Assembly: GCF_037126465.1 (NCBI RefSeq)
Contig: NC_088204.1
Location: forward strand, 60,495,771 to 60,559,770
DNA: 64,000 bases
Reading direction: 5' to 3'
Source: Ornithodoros turicata
Taxonomy: Eukaryota > Arthropoda > Arachnida > Ixodida > Argasidae
A model generated the notes under the pieces. It saw nothing but the letters and a program-made list of their open reading frames with translations, was not told the origin of the DNA and did no database searches. Position 1 is the first letter of the stretch, and each line of letters begins with the position of its first letter. The position numbers were made by a program, and so were the translations under genes. Below are positions 1-10,680 of this stretch, one piece after another.

Positions 1-973
1 TGGGAGTGCTGACAGAGAGGGTACCAGCGGACCCTCTGAACGTTGAGGGAGGACTATCCTTTCTAGCACTAGGTGTATCGAGGGAAAAGCGTTTGATGTT
101 TTCTTGCACAGTAGACTTTCTTGGCCCATCGCGCTGACGCAGGAAAGCGGGAAGTTCTGGTTCCTTAATCGAATTCCACTTTGCGACATCCTCGGATTTT
201 GAAGCACTTGCGGACTCCACTATCTTTGAAAGCTCAGATGCCAAACTGGAAGACTTTGGCAGACTGGCGTCACCATCTGAATTTTCTGTTTTGTGGAAAC
301 AGGTTTCTTCTAGAGGTGAAGTCTCATTGTCTGTTAGTGACAACCGCTTTGCAGATTTTGAACCAGGAGAGTTGTCTAACGACGTTGCAGGAATGCTGCG
401 CAATGTTGTTTGCGCCGCAGAAGAAGGATCCTGAGTTTGGCCCGTGTCCAACGTGTGGCTCGCCTCCAAATTATTCAAAACTTTCTCGACAGCTGGACTC
501 ACAATGGTCTGAGTACGAGATGCGACGTGCTCCATCCGAGGCGTGGATGACAGCGGCAGCTTCGACGACAAACTGGACGCTGACTCACTTTTCCGCAGTG
601 GCTTTGGGGATTCCTGAGGGGACCCATCCACCATGCTGTTCTCAAATAGTTTCCGAGCAGCACGAAAGCTCTCAGCAAGCTCCAACTTCTTCTCTGGGAT
701 CTGCGGCTTGGGGAGGGAGATAGGCGAGGGGGGTTTTGTGACCTGCCGTGTCGCTTTAGGAGAAGCAGTCGTCGTTTCGTCTCTGGGACAGACCGTGCAC
801 TCATAAGTACTAGGAGCATTGTCACATTCATTGTAGGCGCCAGGGTTGAGAAGTGCCCTGCAACGAGCGCAGCGGAAGCAGGTGCGGTGATAGAGCCTGC
901 TGTCCACCATAAGTCGTTCGAGGAGGAAGACACGTTGCTTGCAGACGTGGCATGAATCGCCTACTCCGAATAC
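1..973 (-). CDS. MICAL-like: MICAL-like protein, coding exon 3: LIM domain and Ser/Pro-rich region (continues past window edge)
   Basis: This exon is open from an acceptor with a 10-T tract (tttttttttag, exon base 973) to the window edge, 324 codons plus one base. Residues ~149-208 form one LIM domain. The putative zinc ligands are C151, C154, H172, C175, then C178, C181, C202, C205 and D208, with spacing C-x2-C-x17-H-x2-C-x2-C-x2-C-x20-C-x2-C-x2-D, typical of MICAL-family LIM domains. Downstream is a Ser/Pro/Lys-rich disordered stretch, expected between the LIM and the C-terminal Rab-binding coiled coil (bMERB domain), which must lie outside this window. No NPF motif (EHD binding) is visible yet. 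Both strands have spurious open frames here; the one given is supported by the domain and by splice phase with exon 2. Confidence 0.9.
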
Positions 974-2782
974 CTAAAAAAAAAATGGGTGAGGGTGCTG
1001 ATTAGTAAAATTCTGCTCATAAGAAAGGGAAAAGTGCCCCATTATTCTGTGCATTTGAACAAAGCCACTGATTAACACTGTGTTTCACAGAAAATAACAA
1101 GTACATTGCAATGCAGAGCGGTCGCGAGGCGAGTTTGCGCCCAGGGCAGGGCAAATCTGAAGCACCCCCCACACACACCTCCCGTTGCCATCAGAAACCC
1201 TGTAAACACTGCAGAGATCGAAAAATTCAAAATCTCTTCACTCCCGCTTTATATTGTCCAACCAACCAGACAGGGCCTGCCGTTTGGCGCCCTCTCTGGC
1301 GAGGGTGCCCGGGGCGGCTGCCCCTCTCGCACCCCGGTCGCTACGGCTCTGTTGCAATGTTAGCATAATAGAGCGGGATTACAATGCCACGGGTACAGTT
1401 ATTGTACGCCTTCCCACATACTCCTGAAAGTAGGACAAGTGCCAGACAGAGGGAATCACTCCCCAATTATTTGGGGAACCGTTAGGGAAATAATGCACTA
1501 ACGTAGTATTAACAAACTTGCCACCAATAAGATATCACAGTAGTAATAAAATGACGATGATTTGGTAGCAGCTAGGGTGCTGATGCCCAGTTGCTTCCAG
1601 AGGCACACCCGCCCGGTGTAAAGAAGTCGCAAGGTGATGTGATTGGCTACTGAGTATGATCACCATACTCTACGATTACTGTGTTGCTTCCAATGCTTTC
1701 CTTGTCAGCTTTTGTTAGAATGGTTTAAAAGAGGAGTTAGTAGGGACTAGTTGCTTGAAATTGAATTGAGCCATGGCACAAATGCAGGAACAAGGCACTC
1801 TTCTTGCAGCTTGCTTTCATAAACATGACACCTATCAGCAAGACTAACTGCAACGTAAAAAGAGACACACTCCAAGTGCTATACAACTGCCCTTGTCTGT
1901 ACCAAAAATATTTTATGTAGAAAGTACTTCTTCTCTAAGCATTTTCTTGAACTGTTTGAAGGCTTTAAAAGTAAATTATATCTACAAGTTTAGTTTGGGT
2001 ACAGTTCAAGGAAAGCAGCACTAGCCTGACATTCACAGAGGCTAGCAATGTTGAGGGAAAATATTGACTCGGAGGAAGTGAAAAATGACCTAACTGAACT
2101 AAATGTAGAAGAGGCTTTTCCTACTGTATACAGAGCAAGACATGCAGGAACTTACATATCAAGTTGCCATCCATTTAAATATTTTGTAACCTTACTTTCA
2201 TTTTAGGGGCCACCTACCTACAAGGTTGTACCATACTTTTTTGTGTCTTTTTGTACTTGCATGTACTTTTATGTATCTAATGCTACTATTTACTTCAATA
2301 GTCTCAATCACAGTTGTATTTTTCTTGGAAATTGGTTGGAAATTTCTGGCAAGCACAGCAATGGTATATGCGCCCCACACACAGCATGTGGCTCACAATA
2401 CTAATGGAATTGAGCTGGGGTTTGGGAGGGGGGGTGTTGTGAGACATGTTGCCAAGCCATTGAGCATTCAACTCACAGCCAGAGCAACAGTATTTGGAGT
2501 AAACTTATAGCAGGCCATCATCTATACCTGGTAGGCTGAGATAGTACAGTTTTGATCACTGCCACATCTGTGAAGATGCTCAAATCAAGACAGCTATAAT
2601 GTAGTCATTTTGTATCGTTTTGCTTATAAGCCTGGTGCTTCTTTTCAAGTTGTCATCACAATGTAGCTGAGCTTAAATTGGCAGAAAAATATTGAATTCA
2701 TCCATTTCTTGCCATACTAACAGGGCGGCTAAGCTCGTTCTGTGTAGAGAAAAATTGATGAGTCGAGATAAGTAATCGAAAC

Positions 2783-2821
2783 GTGCCTATTGGACAGTAC
2801 TGCCCACTGTCCAATAGGCAC
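2783..2821. repeat. Perfect 16-bp stem hairpin in intron 2
   Basis: The arm gtgcctattggacagt (2783-2798) and its exact reverse complement (2806-2821) flank a 7-nt spacer. It could be the remnant of a small foldback element. Confidence 0.7.
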
Positions 2822-3154
2822 ATTGCAATTATTTTTCTCAACACATCAAATTATCTCTACACTGCATGCCCTTCACCTTCCAGGTGTCCTAAAAACATGG
2901 GGGGGCGGGGGGGATAGATACTACCATACTCTCGACAACTACGACAGATTACGACCAGAGAGGGTTTCACTACTATTCTAGTAATACTACAGGTAGTACC
3001 ACTAGCCAACATCAAATAGTGTCACTGCCGAGATAAAAATCATACTCATTGTGAACTGAAATTGTTTGAGTACCATGGATTTCAAACTTGATTTTCTTGA
3101 AATTTTGAAGCATTTGCCAGAATTTTTTCACCAATTAAAACACCAAGCATTGAG

Positions 3155-3244
3155 GATATTAGTTTTTGCAGCACTCCATAAGCATTCATTCTATGAAGCA
3201 CATCAAAGAATGAATGCTGATGGAGTGCTGCAAAAACTAATATC
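3155..3244. repeat. Near-perfect 90-nt intronic hairpin (38-bp stem, 14-nt loop)
   Basis: The arms are 3155-3192 and 3207-3244, with a single mismatch (3180 against 3219). The size and loop would suit a precursor of small RNA, but the pairing is more perfect than a typical microRNA precursor. A third partial copy of the arm follows at 3244-3262, so duplication of a short segment is an alternative explanation. Confidence 0.7.
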
Positions 3245-4268
3245 CATCAGCATTCATTCTTTGACGTGCCTCATAGTAATGGTGCACACTTAAGGGCACC
3301 CACTGCTTAACCTGACCCCACAAGACTTACTGTGCTGCTTACTAGGGTTGGCCTCAGCATTTAGAAAATTAGAGAAGCGATCAGGCTGGGTCTTCGTGTG
3401 GAATAGCCTTACCCAGTCTCCTTTCAAATGAAACCATTCTGTTGGAGATTTTTATTTCAATCAACACATTTTAAAATGACACTTGAGCAAATGCAGTACA
3501 AATCATGTGCACAGAGTGCACTTCCACTTTATTACAAAAATATTTCACCCTCAAAGTCCTGAGGCTTCGGGTGTGTGACTTGGTAAGGTTCTAAATGCTA
3601 TGTACATGAGGAAAAAAAAAAAAAAAAGATGTAGCAAAATATAAACTCTCTCGTGCAAAAAATATACAAGAAGCAAAAATGGCATTATGGGACTTTGGTG
3701 TCGTTGGTCTTGAGCATACAGGCAAAATAGTGAACACAGCTTAGCCTAGAACAACGTAGCCGACCTATTGCGGAGGACTGCAGCACATCCTTTGTCACAG
3801 ACATCTTCGATTCCACGTTAAGTCGTTGAACAACTAAACATTTAAACGCTGTTTCAATTGCCAAGAAGGCTCTGCTGAAAGCTTACCACGATAAACTGAC
3901 GCTGCAACTCTTAATGTGCTCCACGATTTGGGAGATCATGTACCAGTAACATTAAAAGAACCCAGGAACCTCGAAATACGGCATCCTGTACAACAGTAAT
4001 GCCAGTGAGACAAAAAAAAGGAGGGAGGTAAAAGACAAGTCTTAAAAATGTTAAAAGGAGCGCCAAAATAGCTGCGCAGAAACACGATGTCATTTGGATA
4101 AAATGCTAGCTGCAAAACTGCAGTGCAGCGAACTGGAGGCAGGACTAACTCCGTGCACGTCCGCAGGAGATCACGAGACCTTTATCTACGCATCGGGGCG
4201 GCCACTTGTCCATACTGAGAGGAGGAAGGGGGGGCTAGACAACCCACCCCCCACAGTGCCTCTCATAC

Positions 4269-4363
4269 CTTCGTGGGGGGACCAATATTTAGTGGTGCTG
4301 GTGATGAAGCCGCCGCGGTCCGTTTCATAGGGTTCGCCGCTGCTTTTCGGCGGGCGCCTAAAC
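4269..4363 (-). CDS. MICAL-like: MICAL-like protein, coding exon 2: basic/Pro linker between CH and LIM
   Basis: This is a 95-bp exon with a strong acceptor (ttccctttttgcag, then GTTTAGG) and a strong donor (ACGAAG/gtatgag). It enters in phase 1 and leaves in phase 0, exactly matching the phases of the flanking exons. It adds residues 112-143, a short Ala/Arg/Lys/Pro-rich linker ending GPPTK directly before the LIM domain. MICAL-like proteins have a low-complexity linker here, so composition and position fit. No stop codon occurs in the used frame. The exon is too short to be seen by ORF length and rests on splice sites and phase, which agree on both sides. Confidence 0.82.
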
Positions 4364-4862
4364 CTGCAAAAAGGGAAGCGTAGGAAATTTCTTAGTATGC
4401 AAAGTTATGGCTACAGCTGTAACATGTTGTTATGCAACAACTTTGCCTCATTTACAGAAGCACTGTTAGTATGATGAGCAGTGGTTTTGATTGGTTTCAG
4501 CGCTGACCACAAAGTTAATACCACCTTGAAGCAGTTCTCAAAGCGGTCTTGTAAACTGTTGCGCTATTTAGTAACTCATTTAATTGAGTCACTTTTGATT
4601 ATGGTTTTCAAGCAACAGATACGGTTGTCAACAGACTTGGTCTACAAGAGTAAAAGATTGAAATGACAGCCAGTTTCACCTCGTCACACCTGCTCTAGTG
4701 TTAGAACACAGAATTCTCGAAATAAGTAGCTTTACAACTGTAGGAAAATAAATATTATATCTCAGTTACTTCTTACAGTATAGTATGACACGATCTTCCA
4801 AAAACCAGTTCGTAGCAAATGGGCCACTCAAACATGAAACTATAAAAGCGCAAGACACTAAC
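4364..4862 (-). other. Intron 1 of MICAL-like gene
   Basis: A phase-1 intron of 499 bp, starting gttagt at 4862 and ending ttgcag at 4364. No repeats or RNA genes are visible inside. Confidence 0.75.
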
Positions 4863-5196
4863 TGCCTTCAAAGTATTGGTAGAACTGGGAGACATATGTG
4901 GCCACGCTGAGGCGATCAGGTTCCTGATAGGCCAGCATGTCTTCGGCATCCAGCAGTGCGGGGATCCCAAGCTGTGTCTCGGCCACGGTGAAGGCCAGGC
5001 GGTTGTTGCGGAGTATGTCGCCCTTGCGAAGGGTGTCGAAGTCAATGAGGTCCGGTCGAAAGTGGTGAATGAGGGCGCAGAAGGCGAGGCCATCTCGCCA
5101 AGAGCTGCTCATATCTCTCACTGCGACATCGTGATATCCATCCGTGATGCGCCGGCACCACAGCTCTAGCGCCTTGAGGCCTCGTTTTTCACCCAT
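4863..5196 (-). CDS. MICAL-like: MICAL-like protein, coding exon 1: calponin-homology (CH) domain
   Basis: This exon encodes residues 1-111 plus one base of codon 112. It is an almost complete single CH domain of the MICAL/MICALL type. Landmarks are LELWCRR near residue 11, [20 protein letters not shown] at 27-46, RPDLIDFD at 47-54, NNRLAF at 64-69, LGIPALLD at 76-83 and ATYVSQFY at 99-106. In the family, MICAL-like proteins are cytosolic scaffolds that link Rab8/Rab13-type GTPases and EHD proteins to endocytic recycling and actin; unlike MICALs they lack the monooxygenase domain. I chose the ATG at 5196 because a good acceptor (ctcaccaacag) ends at 5213, which leaves 16 bases of 5'UTR; an in-frame ATG at 5232 would lie in the intron. 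The donor is GGCA/gttagt at 4862, a slightly weak GT site. The next exon joins in phase 1. Confidence 0.9.
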
Positions 5197-5212
5197 GCGT
5201 GTTTCTTTCTGG
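5197..5212 (-). other. 5'UTR segment of MICAL-like exon with splice acceptor
   Basis: Sixteen bases (ccagaaagaaacacgc) lie between the acceptor AG at 5214-5213 and the chosen start codon. They imply a non-coding first exon further right. I saw no convincing unique donor or promoter for it; weak candidate donors occur near 7436 and 8000. Confidence 0.6.
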
Positions 5213-7091
5213 CTGTTGGTGAGTAAAGTCACAGGTTACCCGCAAGAACACTTAAAAAAACAAGCAACGCAACACCTGAAGACGTATCGGAATTCAGCAT
5301 CAGGCAAGGACAGTTGATTATTTACAGAGACATCTACACAATAGGCTCTATGACATAGGAGCAGGACACGAGTGTACAGGTTTTTCACTGTGGCAGGGCA
5401 GTACTGTTTGCTACTCATAGTGTCCGCCTGTGATGGGACCCTGACAGGACATCTGGTTATGTCCCTCTAGGGTTGTAGGACATGTATAGTACAGCATGAA
5501 GACATGTCTCTGCAGATTTTTTTTTATCCTTGGAGGTGTACAAATTTAACTCCAGCATAATTACTTGTGTGGTGTGTACACTTAGCTCCAGAGCAGCGCT
5601 TAGGCAAATGTGGGTGCCAACAGCGCCTAAAAAGCTGTCCACCCACAGCTCACTAAGAGCTGTTCCGTCACTGGGAACAGTAATGAAAACAAAATGGAAA
5701 GGCTTGTACCAGAATGCAAACAAATATTTCTGTAACAAAAATATGCAGTTACTTTTCCCTGGTTTCTCTATAACCTTTCGATGTTTGTTCCAGTTATAAA
5801 CGGATAACAACTGGCCCAATGTGACCCAGAGTGAGTTGCCTTGACTTTTTGCCTTGTATGTTAAAAAATAAAATGAAAGCCTCTACAAATACAGTGGATA
5901 ACATTACTTTCCAGTAGTCAGCAGTGTGCACTATTGCTGAAGCCTTCTATTTTCTGTATAACAGCTGGCTGATAACAGACATTTTCGAGTCATGTTTTGC
6001 ATAGACTTATGCAAGGAATAAATGACAATGCTTGGAATTTCAATTCAGTGCACGAATGAGAACGACACAAGGTGTTATTGTCACCGTTCTGCACTGCTTT
6101 CATTCCATTGTAATACAATAACAAATTGCCTATACCTCTCCTCATATTTCAACTCTCTCTCTCTCTCTATTTTCCTTTTCGTTGGACTGCGCGCACTAAT
6201 GCCGTTCTGCAGAGGCGCCCCTGCAGCATTCTGTCAGCTTCCTGTTGTCTATACGGAAAGGCTACAAGGGGGACATTGTTTCCCCAGTAACCCTCAATAA
6301 CCACAGCATGAATAAGTCTTAGTGTATTCTTAATATTTATGTACACATATTAACTGCTGCCGAAACAGAAGCGCGGAAGTTCATAAGGCTCATCACCCAG
6401 CAGACGACACTGCATCGTCTGCAAAGTTTTCGTCATCATAACAACGAATCGCGGTGAAAGGAAACACTGCATATACTGCATACCGTGCATACAGGATTTT
6501 TAGTAAACAGAAATGTTGCGCGGACTTTATAACATAGGCAGGAAAGCTCCATATGGTTAAAAAAAAAAAAATACTACTGTCACTTTCGTTGCCTCAGAAC
6601 AGAGCTCTGACTAAATCTGCCAACGTTTGAGAGGGAAGGTCCATGAACCCACTGAATCCGTAAAGCGCCCTTGTCAATACAGTTCCCTCGGCGTTCTCTT
6701 CAAATACGCGAGGATCGGGTCGTTGCAGAAGACGCTTCTTTTCCTGCACCGCATGTCACCGCGCGCTCGTGACTCGTCCCCCTCGGCGAGGTCGCGTCAC
6801 TCCGCATTTGAAAGAGTCGCTCATTGGCCGGTCACGATTCCTCTGCCCTCTTCTTTTCTGGGTCAAAATGCGACGTACCTTATGCAGAAACGTCGCTCCC
6901 ATCCAGAAACGACGAAATACAATACGTATATATTCGAGCCAGTCGGTCAACGAAAGAGCTTGACGGGAGAGATTTATACCTCCTGGAGTGCAGTTAGTCG
7001 TTGTAACATCTGAACTTTTCGCTGAGTAGTAAAGTTCTATCATTTGAAGTAGAACAGTAGTCTGACAGCAATTCTAGGCACTGAGCCCAAT
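5213..7091. other. Upstream flank of MICAL-like gene, no recognised gene
   Basis: This must contain or lead to the gene's 5'UTR exon and promoter, but nothing decisive is visible. It includes a short (CT)n run at 6151-6169, an A-run at 6560-6570, and a CG-richer patch at about 6750-6900 that could be promoter-like. Open frames here show no family resemblance. Confidence 0.4.
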
Positions 7092-7384
7092 AGACCTCTA
7101 CCCGAGAAACATCATGACGTTGGTAGACAGACTGAAACCGAAACAAATCGGAAGAGGAGGGGGGTTGCTGGGTTCCACGAATGGGCACATGATCGCTGCC
7201 TCCTACTGAAAGAACTGTGGGACCCATTGTCGCGTTCCTTTCAGTGACCATCGTAATCCCCTCGTGACCACGGCTTTCGGACGCGACCTTGTTGGCTCCT
7301 AGCTTGGTGCGTTGTTCAACTCTACCAAATTGGTGGCGCTGTCGAACACTAAGGCGTCATTTGTTAACAAACAGGGAGAGGTCT
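7092..7384. mobile_element. MITE family F1 (AGACCTCTACC termini), copy 1
   Basis: About 293 bp between AGACCTCTACCC and GGGAGAGGTCT, an imperfect 11-12 bp terminal inverted repeat. It shares its interior with copies at 58082-58362, 58390-58530 and 59166-59432, including a caaatttggtag block, a ttgtaaacaaatgacgtcat block and a gtttcggtttcagtctg block. It is non-coding and no target duplication was resolved. Confidence 0.65.
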
Positions 7385-9923
7385 GATGAAAGAAGGAAGT
7401 CACTGAAAAGGTTAGACAGCTGTAGGACTAACTCACCGCCAGCTAATAGTGGGTCCGCTACTACGACGACGACTTACATACGCTTTTTCCGGCGTCAGTA
7501 TCGTGGCATTCATTTTTCCTTCGTCCAGTGCCTATTACGGGTTCCTTTAACTTTCTGTCAAATCAGCAGCACCTACAAATGGACTACGATCCACGTCGGT
7601 TTGAAGTCCCTCGTCGACATCGACGGCTCCACGCTCTATCTCGGATGTGCCATGTATTCAAATGGTGCTGTCAAACGCTTCAAACGTTTCAAGTACACAC
7701 GAGTCATTAACAGGACGCCCACAAAGGCCATTACAAAGCGCGTAACAGGGACGGGCAATTGAGTTCACTTCAGCGACAAGGGGACAGGAAGCGAGTGGTT
7801 GCCAAGACTCAACCATGAAAACAACTCCCGGCATATCCGCCTCATATACTTTCACGGTCATCATATATCAGCAACCAGCATCGTTGTTGGGATCACGGTT
7901 AGAACGGGATCCCAAAAACTCCATCCCAGATTTGACTATTACTGGAACTAATTTAGTCAACGTGCCACGAAGGCGTCATTCAACGGACCTATCGAACTCA
8001 CCGACAACGCGACGAAAAAAAAAAAAAAACGAAAAACAAGACGCATTCGAATTAAAGCCCGGTCAGACAAAACCCGTCGGACAGTCTTATTACACGCCTA
8101 AGTCGCCACAACGATGATCGACTTGTCCAATAAACGGCTCGAGCCTAATCTAATGGCAGAAGACGAGTTTGCGTTTACAGAGTGCCGCAACTACACATCA
8201 GACCACCGTCCGCACTGCACTCAAAACACCGAACGATGTTGAATGAGAACGTGTGTGCTACAAAAGCTACCATTTGCTGACAAAGATGTTGGCTAAGCGG
8301 ACGCATGAAGTCGCCCGAACGCCATCAACAGGAAGCGAACAACCCGAATCTGTTTAGGGGTAAATGACATCTTTCCATACAGCCTCCCTCCAGGACTACA
8401 CGGAGCATGAGGAGGAAACATCCCATTAAACCAGAGGATATCACAGATTTACGGGCTGATAGAGAGTACGTCGATGCCTTCTATCATGGATGCGCCACAT
8501 ACGAAGATTCGCGTTCAATCCCCCCACAGAGCGTCACACATCCATTCAAGATCCCATTTACAGTGGACAGTCTCGCAGATGCGTACTGGTGCAGCGAATG
8601 TCACATTCCGGAGGAGCATCATAGCTGCCCTTGGAAAGCACTCCTTTGCCTCGTTTTGTCTTCATTACGTAAGAAACCCGTCCCGTGATTAGCGTTTCGC
8701 ACTTACTCTTCCTGACAAATCCTGCACAGGCGGAAGGCGTTCGGAAAACAAATAACCCCGAGAAAGGAACAATGGCCACCGCCGGTCGCCTATAATTACC
8801 GTGTTGTTAGGAGCCAGGTGCGTGGTTGTATAGTCGTTCCCCTCTGGTGGCCCTCGCATACCGCCAGAGGGCATCATTCTTCCCTTTCTACTTTAATGTC
8901 CACTGTCCTCTGCAGGCCAGATCATGTCTTATGCCTTTAGAGTGACCAGGGAGAATCATCCTCGCGCTCTACGTAGAAAAAGTGGAAATCCACAGGAACT
9001 TCCAGGAACATGGTTCCTTCGCGCATGAAATAGTTTTCTGTGCATGCACCGAAGCATGCCCGAAGAATACTTGTCCTCTTCCTTATTCCCTCGTTTATGG
9101 TTGCGCCTACAGTCATGATGCAAGAGTAGGAATGACTGTAGCTCGGTACTTTGAAGCCGAAAACTGTCTGCCCTCTTCCTCGCTTTGCGGCGAAATCATT
9201 GGTGAAGTGCACTAGATAGTGCCGAACGGCGAAGTCTTACACATGGCCAATCGCGTATCGCGAGCAGCTCCCACGATGGGAGCTGCATAGACCGATCAGT
9301 AAAGGAAATTAAGCAACCCTTAGCCCGCGGTGGTCTCCGAATGTACATGGGCTATCCTTTTCCTCGACAGAGTGTGCATAAAAAAGTATGTCAAGCGCCC
9401 GAGGCTCGGGGTAACCTTCGCACGCTCAGAGTCGGCCGGAGCGACAGACGCCTAATTGCGGCAAAATGTAGATCACCAGGAAACGACCCCTTGCGCGGAG
9501 TCGCTCAACGGATTAATATGTATACGACAAATGACCGACATTGACATTCAACGAACGGGGGCGAAAAGCAAGACTGTACCTATAAACAAACCAAAAGGTG
9601 CGTCCATACCATGCCGATCGGCATAGTGAGCCATAGACAAAGCACAGTGGGGGGAGCAGACCGGCATAGTGAGGACGCACCTAAACGTGACCAACCAGGG
9701 ACATTTCCCCACTTTCTCTTCGCAGAAGGGAACACGAGTGTGCTTTTTTCTTCGCCTTATCAGGGCATGCGAACATGTTTTCACGCTCAGGGCCCGGATC
9801 TTGAACTCTAACATGGCAAAGCCGCTTTGGTAGGCACGCGCAAGAGCTCGTGGCAAATCACTGGCCGTAGTTATGCATATAACGCGCGTCATAGGATAAC
9901 GACAAGTTGAAGAGGGCTCCAGT
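7385..9923. other. Intergenic stretch, no recognised gene
   Basis: I see no recognisable protein family in six frames. A short inverted repeat lies at 9597-9684, with arms aggtgcgtcc near 9597 and ggacgcacct near 9674, enclosing atgccgatcggcat. An A-run at 8015-8030 is the only low-complexity tract. Confidence 0.45.
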
Positions 9924-10090
9924 GGTGGCGCTGAAAGGACTTGCCGTTGGCTCACAAAGGTGGGCAACGTCACGACTAACGCACCGGGCCGACTTCTAAG
10001 GGAGCTGTGCCGAAATATGCCTGAAAATGTCAGAGGAAAGCCCAGGAAAGACCCCAGACAGCACAGCCGGCAACGGGAATGGAACCCCCC
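9924..10090 (-). mobile_element. tRNA-derived SINE, diverged copy
   Basis: It shares the body seen at 54718-54976 (gtcacgactaacgc, ggccgacttctaaggga, cccaggaaagac, cagacagcacagccgg). The B-box region (gggaatggaacccccc) is damaged and the (CAC)n tail is reduced. Orientation is inferred from the complete copy. Confidence 0.6.
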
Positions 10091-10389
10091 CTCCCCCGGG
10101 TGGCTTCAATAGATAGTTCTTCACTGCCGCGATTGAAGAGTTGTAACTTTTCCTTTACCTTCGTCTTACAGAAGACATTATCCTGCCACGCAGGCTGACG
10201 GGGACCACTGGGAATATTACTGGAAAGAGTGGGTTTGTGTTTCTAGTCCTCCGTGTCGCTTAAGATCAGGCTTTTTCTTCGATGGATTGCCGACATAGGT
10301 CACCCACGTCCACAGCCAAGCTCTGACTTATTTTATTTGTATTAGCACCGCGTTGCAACTGTGACGATGAGCGGCATACAGACGTGCAC

Positions 10390-10680
10390 GCATGGACACA
10401 GTACAGCAAGGAGGAGGGGGTGGAGGTTACTGTGCCACTCGGGCAGACTTCACTGGGAACTGAGCCGCCAACCATCTGCCGGAAGACCCAGAAAAACCTC
10501 CATAACTGCAAAACTGCCACTAGACGAAAGATGCCACAAGAAAAACCTCAGACAGAATAGCCGGTGGTGGGTATTCGAACCCAGCAACTCCCCGTTTTCG
10601 TCGCGATCATTGAGCTGTCTCATCAACGAGAGAGCGTTGTACCCACCTGGCCATGCCGCTTGCCTCTTTCAATTCCTACT
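10390..10680 (-). mobile_element. tRNA-derived SINE, second subfamily
   Basis: On the minus strand a tRNA-like head carries an A box-like tggccaggtggg and a B box-like gggttcgaatacc. A related body follows (ctattctgtctgaggttttt, then a second gaggtttttctgggtc). It is probably a SINE rather than a functional tRNA because no cloverleaf closes. Confidence 0.55.

Larger units (their letters stand above)
974..4268 (-). other. Intron 2 of MICAL-like gene
   Basis: A phase-0 intron of 3295 bp between gtatgag at 4268 and the T-rich acceptor at 974. It holds two hairpins (2783-2821 and 3155-3244), an A-run near 3611-3626 and a G-rich stretch at 2899-2912. No further exon was found; the flanking exons already join in frame. 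Confidence 0.75.

Noticed and set aside
181..933. Long open frames of 180 and 144 codons on both strands over the LIM exon
   Set aside because: Both are in wrong frames; the true frame is the minus one that gives the LIM ligands and joins in phase to exon 2.
5197..5232. In-frame upstream ATG at 5232 as the MICAL-like start
   Set aside because: A good splice acceptor lies between it and the CH domain, and the family normally starts only a few residues before the CH domain.
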